Positions 19,073 to 29,691 of a DNA stretch of 64,000 nt are shown one piece after another; positions within the stretch are counted from its first letter, which is position 1; each line of letters begins with the position of its first letter. Both the position numbers and the translations under genes were made by a program. The notes beneath the pieces were generated by a model. The model saw only the letters and a list, made by a program, of their open reading frames with translations, ran no database searches and had not been told where the DNA came from. The stretch lies in assembly GCF_016031625.1 (NCBI RefSeq), contig NZ_JACCHP010000005.1:124001-188000 (forward strand), written 5' to 3'. The DNA comes from Bradyrhizobium agreste. Lineage in GTDB: Bacteria > Pseudomonadota > Alphaproteobacteria > Rhizobiales > Xanthobacteraceae.

Positions 19073-21148
19073 ATGACCAAGCTCATCATCGACGGCAAAG
19101 AGATCGATGTCCCCGCCGAGTACACGCTGCTTCAGGCGTGCGAGGCGGCCGGCGCCGAGATTCCGCGCTTCTGCTATCACGAGCGGCTGTCGATCGCCGG
19201 CAATTGCCGGATGTGCCTCGTCGAGGTGAAGGGCGGCCCGAAGCCGGTCGCGAGCTGCGCCTGGGGCGTGCGCGACTGCCGTCCGGGCCCCAAGGGCGAG
19301 CCGCCGGAGATTTCGACGCGGTCGCCGATGGTGAAGAAGGCACGCGAAGGCGTGATGGAATTCCTTCTGATCAACCATCCGCTGGACTGCCCGATCTGCG
19401 ATCAGGGCGGCGAGTGCGATCTGCAGGACCAGGCGATGGGCTATGGTGTCGACACCAGCCGCTTCGCCGAGAACAAGCGCGCGGTCGAGGACAAGTATCT
19501 CGGCGCGCTGGTTAAGACCTCGATGAACCGCTGCATCCAGTGCACGCGCTGCGTCCGCTTCTCGGCGGAAGTGGCCGGCGCGCCCGAGATGGGCGCCACC
19601 GGCCGCGGCGAGGACATGGAGATCACGACCTATCTCGAGCACGCGCTGACGTCGGAACTGCAGGGCAACCTCGTCGACATCTGCCCGGTTGGCGCGCTGA
19701 CCTCGAAGCCCTATGCCTTCGCGGCGCGCCCGTGGGAGCTCGGCAAGACCCAGTCGATCGACGTCATGGACGGTCTTGGCTCTGCGATCCGCGTCGACAC
19801 CCGCGGCCGTGAGGTGATGCGGATCCTGCCGCGCATCAACGAGGCCGTGAACGAGGAGTGGATCTCGGACAAGACCCGGCACGTGGTCGACGGCCTGCGC
19901 ACCCAGCGTCTTGACCGGCCCTATATCCGCGAAGCCGGCAAGCTGCGCGCCGCGAGCTGGCCCGAGGCCTTCGCCGCCATTGCCGCCAAGGCGGCCCGCA
20001 CCGACGGCAAGCGCATCGGCGCGATCGCCGGTGATCTCGCCGGCGTCGAGGAGATGTTCGCGCTGAAGGATCTCTTGGGCAAATATGGCTCGACCAATCT
20101 GGCGGTGCAGGGCGGCGACGCCTTCGATCCGGCGCTCGGCCGTGGCTCCTACATCTTCAACCCGACGCTCGCCGGCATCGAGCAGGCCGACGCGCTGCTC
20201 ATCATCGGCGCGAACCCGCGGAAGGAGGCGGCCGTGTTCAACGCCCGCATCCGCAAGCGCTGGCGCGCCGGCGGCTTCAAGGTCGGTGTGATCGGTGCCA
20301 AGGCCGATCTGACCTATGATTACGACCATCTCGGCGCGGGCACCGAGACGCTGGGTGAGCTCGCGGCCGGCAAGCATTCCTTCATGGACGTGCTGAAGAA
20401 CGCCAAGACCCCGGTCATCCTGGTCGGGGCGGGCGCGGCCGCCCGTCACGACGGCGCCGCCATTCTTGCTGCCGCTGCCAAGCTCGCGCTCGATGTCGGC
20501 GCAGTGAAGGACGGCTGGAACGGTTTTGGCGTGCTGCACGAGAGCGCCTCGCGCGTCGGCGCGCTCGACATCGGCTTTGCCGCAACCGGCGGCGGCCTCA
20601 ATGCCGCGCAGATGACGACCTTCGGCACGCTCGACTTGCTGTTCCTGCTCGGGGCCGACGAGATCAAGGCGCCGGACGGCACCTTCGTCGTCTATATCGG
20701 CACCCATGGTGATCGCGGCGCACACCGCGCCGACGTCATCCTGCCGGCAGCCGCCTACACCGAGAAGTCCGCGATCTACGTCAACACCGAAGGCCGCGTG
20801 CAGATGACCGGCCGCGCCGCGTTCCCGCCGGGCGAGGCCCGCGAGGACTGGGCGATCATCCGTGCGCTGTCGGAAGCGCTCGGCAAGAAGCTCGGCTACG
20901 ACTCGCTTGCGCAGCTGCGCCAGGCGGTGTTCAAGGCCGTGCCGCATCTGATCCGTCTCGATCAGATCGAGGCCGGATCGGCCGACCAGGTCAAGAAGCT
21001 GGCCGGGAAGGGCGGCTCGCCCGAGAAGGCGCCGTTCAAGCCCCTGGTCGAGGACTTTTATTTGACCAACCCAATCGCGCGTGCGTCCGCCGTGATGGCG
21101 GAATGCTCGCGCCTCGCCTCCGGGCAGATGCTGACCGCAGCGGAGTGA
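19073..21148 (+). CDS. nuoG: NADH-quinone oxidoreductase subunit G
   Basis: 691 residues, the normal alphaproteobacterial length (no long E. coli-type extension). The N-terminal ferredoxin domain holds the 2Fe-2S ligands ([20 protein letters not shown] then [10 protein letters not shown]). The histidine-containing N5 cluster region ([20 protein letters not shown]) and the next 4Fe-4S ligands ([13 protein letters not shown] and [16 protein letters not shown]) follow. The rest is a molybdopterin-oxidoreductase-like domain (about 220-690) that is structural in complex I. A GAGGAAG site precedes the ATG. It forms the NADH module with NuoE and NuoF. Confidence 0.98.
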   Translation: MTKLIIDGKEIDVPAEYTLLQACEAAGAEIPRFCYHERLSIAGNCRMCLVEVKGGPKPVASCAWGVRDCRPGPKGEPPEISTRSPMVKKAREGVMEFLLINHPLDCPICDQGGECDLQDQAMGYGVDTSRFAENKRAVEDKYLGALVKTSMNRCIQCTRCVRFSAEVAGAPEMGATGRGEDMEITTYLEHALTSELQGNLVDICPVGALTSKPYAFAARPWELGKTQSIDVMDGLGSAIRVDTRGREVMRILPRINEAVNEEWISDKTRHVVDGLRTQRLDRPYIREAGKLRAASWPEAFAAIAAKAARTDGKRIGAIAGDLAGVEEMFALKDLLGKYGSTNLAVQGGDAFDPALGRGSYIFNPTLAGIEQADALLIIGANPRKEAAVFNARIRKRWRAGGFKVGVIGAKADLTYDYDHLGAGTETLGELAAGKHSFMDVLKNAKTPVILVGAGAAARHDGAAILAAAAKLALDVGAVKDGWNGFGVLHESASRVGALDIGFAATGGGLNAAQMTTFGTLDLLFLLGADEIKAPDGTFVVYIGTHGDRGAHRADVILPAAAYTEKSAIYVNTEGRVQMTGRAAFPPGEAREDWAIIRALSEALGKKLGYDSLAQLRQAVFKAVPHLIRLDQIEAGSADQVKKLAGKGGSPEKAPFKPLVEDFYLTNPIARASAVMAECSRLASGQMLTAAE

Positions 21149-21158
21149 GCGTGATCTG

Positions 21159-22226
21159 ATGGAATTCTTCGAAAGCGCATTCTGGACCGGATTTCTCTGG
21201 CCGCTGATCATCATGGTCGCGCAGAGCGTCCTGGTGCTCGTCGTCCTCTTGGTGGCGATCGCCTACATCCTGCTCGCCGACCGCAAGATCTGGGCGGCGG
21301 TGCAGATCCGCCGCGGCCCGAACGTGGTCGGCCCCTGGGGTCTGCTGCAGTCCTTCGCCGACCTTTTGAAGTTCGTGCTGAAGGAGCCGATCATCCCGGC
21401 CGGCGCCAACAAGGGCGTGTTCCTGCTGGCGCCGCTGGTGTCCTGCGTGCTCGCGCTCGCCGCCTGGGCGGTGATCCCCACCAATCTCGGCTGGGTGATC
21501 TCCGACATCAATGTCGGGGTCCTCTTCATCTTCGCGATCTCGTCGCTGTCGATCTACGGCATCATCATGGCCGGCTGGTCGTCGAACTCGAAATACCCGT
21601 TCCTGGCCGCGCTGCGCTCGGCGGCGCAGATGGTGTCCTACGAAGTCTCGATCGGCTTCGTCATCATCACCGTGCTGCTCTGCGCCGGAACGCTGAACCT
21701 CTCGGCCGTGGTCGAGGCCCAGCATGCGCGCGGCCTTGCCAGCCTGATCGGGCTGCCGCAGCTGACGATCCTGAACTGGTACGTCTGGCCGCTGTTCCCG
21801 ATGTTCGTGGTGTTCTACGTCTCCGCGCTGGCGGAAACCAACCGTCCGCCCTTCGACCTCGTCGAAGCCGAATCCGAGCTCGTCGCCGGCTTCATGGTCG
21901 AATACGGCTCGACGCCGTACCTCTTGTTCATGCTCGGCGAGTATGTCGCGATCGTCACGATGTGCGCACTGGCGACGATCCTGTTCCTCGGTGGCTGGCT
22001 GCCGCCGGTGGACCTGCCGCCCTTCAACTGGGTTCCGGGGATCATCTGGTTCTCGCTCAAAGTGTTCTTCATGTTCTTCCTGTTCGCGATGGCAAAGGCG
22101 ATTGTGCCGCGCTACCGCTACGATCAACTGATGCGCCTCGGCTGGAAGGTGTTCCTGCCGCTGTCGCTTGTGATGGTGGTCGTGGTGGCCGGCGTGCTGC
22201 ATTTCGCCGGCATCGCGCCGAAGTGA
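21159..22226 (+). CDS. nuoH: NADH-quinone oxidoreductase subunit H
   Basis: 355 residues, about eight membrane helices. It joins the peripheral and membrane arms and forms the quinone entry channel. Conserved elements are [20 protein letters not shown] after the first helix, [11 protein letters not shown], and the acidic loop [20 protein letters not shown] followed by [10 protein letters not shown], which is diagnostic for NuoH. A late loop gives [20 protein letters not shown]. The spacing of nine bases to nuoI is typical of the operon. Confidence 0.98.
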   Translation: MEFFESAFWTGFLWPLIIMVAQSVLVLVVLLVAIAYILLADRKIWAAVQIRRGPNVVGPWGLLQSFADLLKFVLKEPIIPAGANKGVFLLAPLVSCVLALAAWAVIPTNLGWVISDINVGVLFIFAISSLSIYGIIMAGWSSNSKYPFLAALRSAAQMVSYEVSIGFVIITVLLCAGTLNLSAVVEAQHARGLASLIGLPQLTILNWYVWPLFPMFVVFYVSALAETNRPPFDLVEAESELVAGFMVEYGSTPYLLFMLGEYVAIVTMCALATILFLGGWLPPVDLPPFNWVPGIIWFSLKVFFMFFLFAMAKAIVPRYRYDQLMRLGWKVFLPLSLVMVVVVAGVLHFAGIAPK

Positions 22227-22234
22227 GGGCCGTC

Positions 22235-22729
22235 ATGGGTATCAACGTCAACGCCACTGCACGCTCGCTTCTGCTGTCGGAATTCGTCTCGGCGTTCTTC
22301 CTCGCCATGCGCTACTTCTTCCAGCCGAAGCCGACCATCAACTATCCGTTCGAGAAGAATCCGATCTCGCCGCGCTTCCGCGGCGAGCACGCGCTGCGCC
22401 GCTATCCGAACGGGGAAGAGCGCTGCATCGCCTGCAAGCTGTGCGAGGCGATCTGCCCGGCACAGGCCATCACCATCGAGGCCGGCCCGCGCCGCAACGA
22501 CGGCACCCGCCGCACCGTGCGCTACGACATCGACATGGTGAAGTGCATCTATTGCGGCCTCTGCCAGGAGGCCTGTCCGGTCGACGCCATCGTCGAAGGC
22601 CCGAACTTCGAGTTCGCGACCGAGACCCGCGAGGAACTCTATTATGACAAGGCCAAGCTGCTCGCCAACGGCGACCGCTGGGAACGCGAGATCGCGAAGG
22701 CGATCGAGCTCGACGCGCCGTACCGGTGA
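22235..22729 (+). CDS. nuoI: NADH-quinone oxidoreductase subunit I
   Basis: 164 residues. It carries the N6a and N6b 4Fe-4S clusters, with the two ferredoxin motifs [16 protein letters not shown] and [16 protein letters not shown]. The N-terminal amphipathic region ([20 protein letters not shown]) lies on the membrane. The true start is [11 protein letters not shown] at 22235; upstream in-frame sequence lies within nuoH in another reading frame. The 134-base gap to nuoJ is the largest inside this part of the operon and holds a palindromic repeat. Confidence 0.97.
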   Translation: MGINVNATARSLLLSEFVSAFFLAMRYFFQPKPTINYPFEKNPISPRFRGEHALRRYPNGEERCIACKLCEAICPAQAITIEAGPRRNDGTRRTVRYDIDMVKCIYCGLCQEACPVDAIVEGPNFEFATETREELYYDKAKLLANGDRWEREIAKAIELDAPYR

Positions 22730-22761
22730 GGTGAGGGCATGATCCTTCCCGCCATCCTCTC

Positions 22762-22851
22762 GTCATTCCGGGGCGCGCGAAGCGCGAACCCGGAATCTCG
22801 CGCCACAATCTCTGGATTCCGGGTTCGCGCTGGCGCGCGCCCCGGAATGAC
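22762..22851. repeat. REP-like imperfect palindrome between nuoI and nuoJ
   Basis: The left arm (22762-22798, starting GTCATTCCGGGGCGCGCG) and the right arm (22815-22851, ending GCGCGCCCCGGAATGAC) are near-perfect inverted copies around a 16-base centre. Its sequence type is one of the dispersed intergenic palindromes that I recall as common in Bradyrhizobium. In RNA it would fold into a long hairpin inside the nuo transcript. Confidence 0.8.
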
Positions 22852-22863
22852 GGGAGTTTCTCG

Positions 22864-23502
22864 ATGATCCTTCCCGCGCTGTTCTTCTACCTCTTCGCCG
22901 GCGTCTGCGTCGCCTCGGCCGTGATGGTGATTGTCTCGCGCAATCCCGTGCACTCCGTGCTGTACCTGATCCTGGCCTTCGTCAACGCTTCCGGCCTGTT
23001 CGTGCTGATGGGCGCCGAGTTCCTCGGCATGATGCTGATCGTCGTCTATGTCGGCGCGGTCGCGGTGCTGTTCCTGTTCGTGATCATGATGCTCGATGTC
23101 GACTTCCTCGAGCTGCGCGAGGGCTTCATCGAGTACTTGCCGGTCGGCCTCGTGATCGGCGGCATCTTCCTGTTCGAGCTGCTGCTCACCGTCGGCTTCT
23201 GGGTCATCAACCCCGGCGTCTCCAAGGCGATCACGGCGGCGATCCCGGCCAATGTCAGCAATACCGAGGCGCTCGGTCTCGTGCTCTATACGAAGTACAT
23301 CCACTACTTCCAGCTCGCCGGCATGGTGCTGCTGGTCGCGATGATCGGTGCGATCGTGCTGACGCTGCGGCACAAGGCGAAGGTCAAGCGGCAGGACATC
23401 AACGTTCAGAACGCACGCACGCCCGACATGGCGATGGCGATGCGCAAGGTCGCGTCGGGGCAGGGGCTCTCGGACGCCGATGCTGCGGAGTGGGTGAAAT
23501 GA
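22864..23502 (+). CDS. nuoJ: NADH-quinone oxidoreductase subunit J
   Basis: 212 residues with five membrane helices (about 1-22, 29-48, 54-76, 92-114 and 143-165). It contains [19 protein letters not shown] and the family-defining segment [20 protein letters not shown] followed by VIMMLDVDF, the helix with the pi-bulge that shifts during turnover. The C-terminal cytosolic tail ([20 protein letters not shown]...) is typical of alphaproteobacteria. Its stop overlaps the nuoK start as ATGA. Confidence 0.97.
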   Translation: MILPALFFYLFAGVCVASAVMVIVSRNPVHSVLYLILAFVNASGLFVLMGAEFLGMMLIVVYVGAVAVLFLFVIMMLDVDFLELREGFIEYLPVGLVIGGIFLFELLLTVGFWVINPGVSKAITAAIPANVSNTEALGLVLYTKYIHYFQLAGMVLLVAMIGAIVLTLRHKAKVKRQDINVQNARTPDMAMAMRKVASGQGLSDADAAEWVK

Positions 23503-23807
23503 CGATCGGGCTCGGACATTATCTGGCGGTCGGCGCGATCCTGTTCACGCTCGGGATCCTCGGCATCTTCCTGAACCGCAAGAACATCATCGTCATCCTG
23601 ATGTCGATCGAGCTGATCCTGCTCTCGGTCAACATCAACCTCGTGGCGTTCTCGACCTTCCTCGGCGACATCGTCGGCCAGGTCTTTGCGCTGCTGGTGC
23701 TGACGGTCGCTGCTGCGGAAGCTGCGATCGGCCTCGCCATCCTGGTGGTCTATTTCCGCAACCGCGGCTCGATCGCGGTTGAGGACGTCAATCTGATGAA
23801 GGGCTGA
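23499..23807 (+). CDS. nuoK: NADH-quinone oxidoreductase subunit K
   Basis: 102 residues from the ATG at 23499; an in-frame GTG three codons earlier is less likely. Three membrane helices form part of the proton path: residues about 3-22, 28-47 (conserved glutamate in [15 protein letters not shown]) and 60-83 ([20 protein letters not shown], with the second conserved glutamate). It is coupled to nuoJ by a 4-base overlap. Confidence 0.97.
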   Translation: MTIGLGHYLAVGAILFTLGILGIFLNRKNIIVILMSIELILLSVNINLVAFSTFLGDIVGQVFALLVLTVAAAEAAIGLAILVVYFRNRGSIAVEDVNLMKG

Positions 23808-23815
23808 GCTCTCAA

Positions 23816-25915
23816 ATGGTTCAGGCGATCGTTTTCCTGCCTCTGCTGGGCGCCATTTTGGCCGGCCTGATCGCGCTTGTGGGCGCGCATGCCCGCAACC
23901 CCTCGGGCGACGAGGTCGAGCATCACGGCGACCACGGCAACGGCGCGCATGCGCATGCGTCCGATACGATCAACGAGGATGCATCCGTCATTCACGAGAC
24001 GCATCACGAGCCCGGTGACGGGCATGACGGTCACGGTCCGGCCGAGCCGCCTGCGGCGGGCTCGCGCGCTGCCGAGCTGATCACCACCGGACTGCTGTTC
24101 GTCGCGGCGGCGCTGTCCTGGATGACGCTGGTCGATGTCGGCTTCATGCACCATGACGCCCGTATCCAGCTGATGCCTTTCATCTTCTCCGGCGACCTCC
24201 AGGTCTGGTGGACGCTGCGCGTCGATACGCTCACGGCCGTGATGCTGGTGGTGGTGACGACCGTGTCCTCGCTCGTGCACCTCTATTCCATCGGTTACAT
24301 GGACGAGGACCCGAACCGGCCGCGCTTCTTTGGCTATCTCTCGCTGTTCACCTTCGCCATGCTGATGCTGGTGACGGCCGACAACCTGGTGCAGCTGTTC
24401 TTTGGCTGGGAAGGCGTGGGCCTAGCCAGCTACCTGCTGATCGGCTTCTGGTATCAGAGGCCCTCGGCGAACGCCGCCGCCATCAAGGCCTTCGTGGTCA
24501 ACCGCGTCGGCGATTTCGGCTTCGCGCTCGGCATCTTCGCGGTCTTCATGCTGGTCGGCTCGACCGATTTCGAGACCATCTTCCACGCCGCGCCCGGCCT
24601 CACCGGCAAGACCATCAACTTCCTGGGCTGGCACGCCGACGCGCTGACCCTGACCTGCCTGTTGCTGTTCATGGGCGCGATGGGCAAGTCCGCCCAGTTC
24701 CTGCTGCACACCTGGTTGCCGGACGCGATGGAAGGCCCGACCCCGGTGTCGGCGCTGATCCACGCCGCGACCATGGTCACCGCCGGCGTGTTCATGGTGG
24801 CGCGTCTGTCGCCGCTGTTCGAGCTCGCGCCGACCGCCCAGGCCGTCGTGATGTTCTTCGGCGCGACCACGGCGTTCTTTGCCGCGACCATCGGCCTCGT
24901 CCAGAACGACATCAAGCGCATCGTCGCCTACTCGACCTGCTCGCAGCTCGGCTACATGTTCGTGGCGATGGGGGCAGGGGCCTATTCGGTCGGCATGTTC
25001 CATTTGTTCACGCACGCCTTCTTCAAGGCGCTGCTGTTCTTAGGCTCCGGCTCGGTGATCTACGCGATGCACCACGAGCAGGACATCCGCAACATGGGCG
25101 GCCTCTGGAAGAAGATCCCCTACACCTATGCGGTGATGATGGTCGGCACGCTGGCCCTGACCGGCTTCCCGCTCACGGCCGGCTATTTCTCCAAGGACGC
25201 GATCATCGAGTCCGCCTACGCCTCGCACAATCCGTTCGCGGTGTACGGCTTCCTGATGACGGTCGTCGCCGCCGGCCTGACCTCGTTCTACTCCTGGCGC
25301 CTGATCTTCAAGACCTTCCACGGCGAGCCGCATGACGAGCATCATTACGAGGCCGCGCATGAGGCTCCGCTCTGGATCCTGATCCCGATCGGCGTGCTCG
25401 CGGTCGGCTCGATCCTGGCTGGTTTCCCGTTCAAGGAGCTGTTCGCCGGCCACGGCATCGAGGAGTTCTTCCGTGAGTCCGTGAAGATGAACCCGCACAT
25501 CATCGAGGAGATGCACCACATCCCCGCGACCATCGCTTTCCTGCCGACGGTGATGATGGTGGTGGGCTTCCTGATCTCGTACCTGTTCTATATCCAGCGG
25601 CCCTACATCCCGGTCCAACTCGCCAAGGAGCAGCCGGGGCTGTACCAGTTCCTGCTCAACAAATGGTACTTCGACGAGCTCTACGACTTCATCTTCGTCC
25701 GTCCGGCGAAGTGGATCGGCTACCAGCTCTGGAAGAAGGGCGACGGCTTCATCATCGACGGCTTCGGCCCCGACGGCGTCTCGGCCCGCGTGCTGGACGT
25801 CACCCGCAATGTCGTCAAGATCCAGACCGGCTATCTCTATCACTATGCATTCGCCATGCTGATCGGCGCCGCCGGCCTGATCACCTGGTTCATGTTCGGC
25901 TTTGGAGGCCAGTAA
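23816..25915 (+). CDS. nuoL: NADH-quinone oxidoreductase subunit L with histidine-rich first loop
   Basis: 699 residues, longer than the ~610-650 of many NuoL proteins. It is the distal antiporter-like proton-pumping subunit, with the core motif [20 protein letters not shown] and the lysine helix region [20 protein letters not shown], plus the C-terminal horizontal helix. The extra length lies mostly between the first two helices: residues 25-73 contain 11 histidines mixed with Asp, Glu and Gly, a likely metal- or proton-binding periplasmic loop. A smaller His-rich stretch ([17 protein letters not shown]) lies near residue 500. The core appears intact. Confidence 0.97.
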   Translation: MVQAIVFLPLLGAILAGLIALVGAHARNPSGDEVEHHGDHGNGAHAHASDTINEDASVIHETHHEPGDGHDGHGPAEPPAAGSRAAELITTGLLFVAAALSWMTLVDVGFMHHDARIQLMPFIFSGDLQVWWTLRVDTLTAVMLVVVTTVSSLVHLYSIGYMDEDPNRPRFFGYLSLFTFAMLMLVTADNLVQLFFGWEGVGLASYLLIGFWYQRPSANAAAIKAFVVNRVGDFGFALGIFAVFMLVGSTDFETIFHAAPGLTGKTINFLGWHADALTLTCLLLFMGAMGKSAQFLLHTWLPDAMEGPTPVSALIHAATMVTAGVFMVARLSPLFELAPTAQAVVMFFGATTAFFAATIGLVQNDIKRIVAYSTCSQLGYMFVAMGAGAYSVGMFHLFTHAFFKALLFLGSGSVIYAMHHEQDIRNMGGLWKKIPYTYAVMMVGTLALTGFPLTAGYFSKDAIIESAYASHNPFAVYGFLMTVVAAGLTSFYSWRLIFKTFHGEPHDEHHYEAAHEAPLWILIPIGVLAVGSILAGFPFKELFAGHGIEEFFRESVKMNPHIIEEMHHIPATIAFLPTVMMVVGFLISYLFYIQRPYIPVQLAKEQPGLYQFLLNKWYFDELYDFIFVRPAKWIGYQLWKKGDGFIIDGFGPDGVSARVLDVTRNVVKIQTGYLYHYAFAMLIGAAGLITWFMFGFGGQ

Positions 25916-27424
25916 ATGACAACCTGGCCCATTCTTTCGGTCACGACGTTCCTGCCGCTGGTCGGCGCGCTGATCGTCTATCTCAGCCGTGGCGATGATG
26001 AGGCGGCCAAGCGCAATTCGCGCTGGATCGCGCTCTGGACCACGCTGATCACCTTCGCGGTGTCGGTGATCCTGGTCATGCGCTTCGATCCCGCAAATCC
26101 CGACTTCCAGTTCGTCGAGAAGGCGAACTGGCTCGCCACCGGCATCACCTACCACATGGGTGTCGACGGCATCTCGCTGCCGCTGGTGATCCTCACCACC
26201 GCCGTGATGCCGTTCTGCATCATCGCGAGCTGGAAGGCGATCACGAGCCGCGTCCGCGAATACATGATGGCGTTCCTGATCCTGGAGACGCTGATGGTCG
26301 GCACCTTCTCGGCGCTCGATCTGGTGCTGTTCTACCTGTTCTTCGAGGGCGGCCTGATCCCGATGTTCTTGATCATCGGCGTCTGGGGCGGCCCGCGGCG
26401 GGTCTACGCCTCGTTCAAGTTCTTCCTCTACACGCTGCTCGGCTCGGTCCTGATGCTGCTCGCCATCATGGCGCTGTACTGGAACGGCGGCACCACCGAC
26501 ATCCCGACCCTGATGCACACCGCCGTGCCGCGGTCCTTGCAGACCTGGGCATGGCTCGCCTTCTTCGCCTCCTTTGCGGTGAAGATGCCGATGTGGCCGG
26601 TGCACACCTGGCTGCCCGACGCCCACGTCGAGGCGCCGACCGCGGGCTCCGTCGTCCTTGCCGCGATCCTCTTGAAGATGGGCGGTTACGGCTTCCTGCG
26701 CTTCTCGCTGCCGATGTTCCCGTTGGCCTCGCACGACTTCGCGCCGCTGATCTTCACGCTCTCGGCCATCGCCATCATCTACACCTCGCTGGTGGCATTG
26801 ATGCAGGAGGACATGAAGAAGCTGATTGCGTACTCGTCGGTCGCGCATATGGGCTTCGTCACCATGGGCATCTTCGCCGGCACCATGCAGGGTGTCGCCG
26901 GCGGTATGTTCCAGATGATCTCGCACGGCATCGTCTCCGGCGCGCTGTTCCTCTGCGTCGGCATCGTCTACGACCGCCTGCACACCCGCGAGATCGCGGC
27001 CTATGGCGGCCTCGTCAATCGGATGCCGCTCTACGCGATGACCTTCATGGTGTTCACCATGGCCAATGTCGGCCTGCCCGGCACGAGCGGCTTCGTCGGC
27101 GAGTTCATGACGCTGCTCGGTACCTTCAAGGTCTCGATCCCGACCGCGTTCTTCGCCAGCTTCGGCGTGATCCTCTCGGCCGCCTATGCGCTGTGGCTCT
27201 ACCGCAAGGTCGTGTTCGGGGCGTTGGTCAAGCCGTCGCTGGCGAGCATGAAGGATCTCACCTTCCGGGAGTGCCTGACGCTGTTTCCCATGATCGCGCT
27301 GACGATCCTGTTCGGCGTCTGGCCGAAGCCGGTGCTCGACATGTCGGCCGCCTCGGTCCAGCAACTCGTCAACAATTACAACTCCGCCGTGACGGCCGTG
27401 AAGGCCGCCGCACTGCTCCAGTGA
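25916..27424 (+). CDS. nuoM: NADH-quinone oxidoreductase subunit M
   Basis: 502 residues, about 14 helices, an antiporter-like proton-pumping subunit. Diagnostic stretches are [37 protein letters not shown] (conserved glutamate) and [20 protein letters not shown] with the functional lysine. The helix-breaking segment [19 protein letters not shown] also fits. The gene begins directly after the nuoL stop with no gap. Confidence 0.98.
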   Translation: MTTWPILSVTTFLPLVGALIVYLSRGDDEAAKRNSRWIALWTTLITFAVSVILVMRFDPANPDFQFVEKANWLATGITYHMGVDGISLPLVILTTAVMPFCIIASWKAITSRVREYMMAFLILETLMVGTFSALDLVLFYLFFEGGLIPMFLIIGVWGGPRRVYASFKFFLYTLLGSVLMLLAIMALYWNGGTTDIPTLMHTAVPRSLQTWAWLAFFASFAVKMPMWPVHTWLPDAHVEAPTAGSVVLAAILLKMGGYGFLRFSLPMFPLASHDFAPLIFTLSAIAIIYTSLVALMQEDMKKLIAYSSVAHMGFVTMGIFAGTMQGVAGGMFQMISHGIVSGALFLCVGIVYDRLHTREIAAYGGLVNRMPLYAMTFMVFTMANVGLPGTSGFVGEFMTLLGTFKVSIPTAFFASFGVILSAAYALWLYRKVVFGALVKPSLASMKDLTFRECLTLFPMIALTILFGVWPKPVLDMSAASVQQLVNNYNSAVTAVKAAALLQ

Positions 27425-27446
27425 TCGGGCAGGTCAGGATATCGCC

Positions 27447-28883
27447 ATGAGCTTTTCGACTGCAGGTTATCAACTGGCGCCGGTGCTGCCCGAGCTCGTG
27501 CTCGCGGTCGGCGCCATGGCGCTTCTCATGCTCGGGGCCTATCGCGGGCAGGAGACGACCAGGACCGTGACGTCGCTGGCGGTGGTGCTTCTGATCGTGG
27601 TCGGCGCGCTCGTCTACATGCAGCCCGTGGGCAAGCAGGTGACGTTCGGCGGCAGCTTCATCGTTGACGATTTCGCCCGCTTCATGAAGATCCTTGCGCT
27701 GATCGGCTCGGCGGTGACGCTGATCCTGTCGACCGAGTTCCTGTCCGACCCGTCGCGCCGCATCTTCGAATATTCCATCCTGGTGCTGCTCTCGACCCTC
27801 GGCATGATGGTGCTGATCTCGGCCGGCGACCTGATCTCGCTCTATCTCGGCCTCGAATTGATGTCGCTGGCGCTCTACGTCGTGGCGGCCTCGAACCGCG
27901 ACAACGCCAAGTCGACCGAAGCCGGCCTGAAGTATTTCGTGCTCGGCGCACTGTCCTCGGGCATGCTGCTGTACGGGGCATCGCTGGTCTATGGCTTCAC
28001 CGGCACCGTCAGCTTCACCGGCATCGCCGCGGCCGCGACGGTCTCGAATGTCGGCCTCGTGTTCGGCCTTGTCTTCCTGCTCGTCGGCCTCTGCTTCAAG
28101 GTTTCGGCCGTGCCGTTCCACATGTGGACGCCAGACGTTTACGAGGGCGCGCCGACCCCGGTCACCGCCTTCTTCGCCTCGGCGCCGAAGGTCGCCGCGC
28201 TCGCCGTCTTCACCCGCGTCACGCTGACTGCATTCCCGGGCATCGTCTCGCAGTGGCAGCAGATCCTGGTGTTCGTGTCGATCGCCTCGATGGCGCTGGG
28301 CTCCTTCGCCGCGATCGGCCAGAGCAACATCAAGCGCCTGATGGCCTATTCCTCGATCGGCCACATGGGCTTCGCGCTGGTCGGCCTTGCCTCCGGCACG
28401 GTGGAAGGCGCGCAGGGCGTCCTGATGTACATCGTGATCTATGTCGCGATGACGCTGGGCTCGTTCTCCATCATCCTCGCCATGAAGCGCAACGGCCAGG
28501 CCGTCGAGCAGATCAGCGATTTCGCCGGCCTGTCGCGCACCAATCCGCTGCTCGCCTTCATGTTCGCGATGCTGCTGTTTTCGCTTGCCGGCATCCCGCC
28601 GCTCGCCGGCTTCTTCGCCAAATGGTACGTGTTCGTCGCTGCGATCAAGGCGAACCTGTTCACGCTCGCCGTGATCGGCGTGCTGACCAGCGTCGTCGGC
28701 GCCTATTATTATCTCGCCATCGTCAAGACGATGTATTTCGACGAGCCGGCCGGCCAGGTCGATCCGGTGCGCATCGAGGTGCGGACGGTGCTGGCGGTCG
28801 CGGGCCTGTTCAACATCCTGTTTGCGCTGTTCGCGGGGCCCGTGGTGAGCGTCGCCTCCGCCGCGGCAAAGTCGCTGTTCTAG
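27447..28883 (+). CDS. nuoN: NADH-quinone oxidoreductase subunit N
   Basis: 478 residues, about 14 helices, the third antiporter-like pump subunit and the last Nuo gene. It contains [20 protein letters not shown] with the conserved glutamate, [20 protein letters not shown] with the key lysine and histidine, and [20 protein letters not shown]. birA starts one base past its stop, so transcription probably runs on into the next genes. Confidence 0.98.
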   Translation: MSFSTAGYQLAPVLPELVLAVGAMALLMLGAYRGQETTRTVTSLAVVLLIVVGALVYMQPVGKQVTFGGSFIVDDFARFMKILALIGSAVTLILSTEFLSDPSRRIFEYSILVLLSTLGMMVLISAGDLISLYLGLELMSLALYVVAASNRDNAKSTEAGLKYFVLGALSSGMLLYGASLVYGFTGTVSFTGIAAAATVSNVGLVFGLVFLLVGLCFKVSAVPFHMWTPDVYEGAPTPVTAFFASAPKVAALAVFTRVTLTAFPGIVSQWQQILVFVSIASMALGSFAAIGQSNIKRLMAYSSIGHMGFALVGLASGTVEGAQGVLMYIVIYVAMTLGSFSIILAMKRNGQAVEQISDFAGLSRTNPLLAFMFAMLLFSLAGIPPLAGFFAKWYVFVAAIKANLFTLAVIGVLTSVVGAYYYLAIVKTMYFDEPAGQVDPVRIEVRTVLAVAGLFNILFALFAGPVVSVASAAAKSLF

Positions 28884-28884
28884 C

Positions 28885-29691
28885 ATGGGTTTCGCGCTCG
28901 GTCCTCGCGCATCGGCCGCGGGCTACAAGCTCGCGGCGTTCGAACGGACCGGCTCGACCAACACCGAGGCGATCGAGCACGCCCGCTCCGGCGAGCGTGG
29001 CCCGATGTGGTTCGTGACCTCCGAGCAGACCGCCGGTCGCGGCCGGCGCCAGCGCGCCTGGATCGCGCCGCGCGGCAATCTCGCCGCCAGCATTCTCGAA
29101 GTGATGGACGTCGCCCCCGCCGTCGCCGCCACGCTCGGCTTTGCCGCAGGGCTGGCCGAGGAGGCGGCGCTGGAGAAGGTGAGCCTCGAGGCCGCGCTCC
29201 GTCTCGGCGAAGGCCGTCCCTGCTACGCCCTGAAATGGCCGAATGACGTGCTCGCCGGCGGCAAGAAGCTGGTGGGCATCGGCCTCGAGGCCGAGGCCGT
29301 CGGTGGCGGCCTCGCCGTCGTCGTCGGCATCGGCACCAATGTGGTCGCCGCGCCCGAGGGCACCCCGACGCCTGCGGTGTCGCTGGCCGCCCTCGGCGTC
29401 CAGATCAACGCCGAAGAGCTGTTCGCGGCCCTGTCGGATGCCTGGGTCGAGTTCCGCGGCATCTGGGACAATGGCCGCGGCTTTGCCGAGATCCGCAAGC
29501 TCTGGCTGGAGCGCGCCGCCGGCCTCGGCGAGAAGGTTGCGATCCACACGGGAACCATGACGCTGGAAGGTGTTTTTGACACCATCGACGACACCGGCTG
29601 CCTGATCGTCCGCACCGCGGAGGGCCGCCTTGTGCCGGTGGCGGCGGGCGAGGTGTTCTTCGGCCCCGTCGCCTCGGTGGGAGCTGCGTGA
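28885..29691 (+). CDS. birA: Biotin--[acetyl-CoA-carboxylase] ligase
   Basis: 268 residues; the short form without an N-terminal DNA-binding domain, so an enzyme but not a repressor. The biotinyl-AMP-binding loop is EQTAGRGRRQRAWIAPRGNL, followed by the LKWPNDVLAGGKKLVGIGLE motif and GIGTNVVA. It attaches biotin to carboxylase carrier domains. It starts one base after nuoN and its stop overlaps the ATG of rnj. This order is common downstream of nuoN in alphaproteobacteria, to my knowledge. Confidence 0.95.
   Translation: MGFALGPRASAAGYKLAAFERTGSTNTEAIEHARSGERGPMWFVTSEQTAGRGRRQRAWIAPRGNLAASILEVMDVAPAVAATLGFAAGLAEEAALEKVSLEAALRLGEGRPCYALKWPNDVLAGGKKLVGIGLEAEAVGGGLAVVVGIGTNVVAAPEGTPTPAVSLAALGVQINAEELFAALSDAWVEFRGIWDNGRGFAEIRKLWLERAAGLGEKVAIHTGTMTLEGVFDTIDDTGCLIVRTAEGRLVPVAAGEVFFGPVASVGAA

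Noticed and set aside
22762..22851. REP-like palindromes as a CRISPR array
   Set aside because: This repeat and the one at 44821-44900 are single palindromes of different sequence, not regularly spaced repeats with unique spacers, and no cas genes are present.
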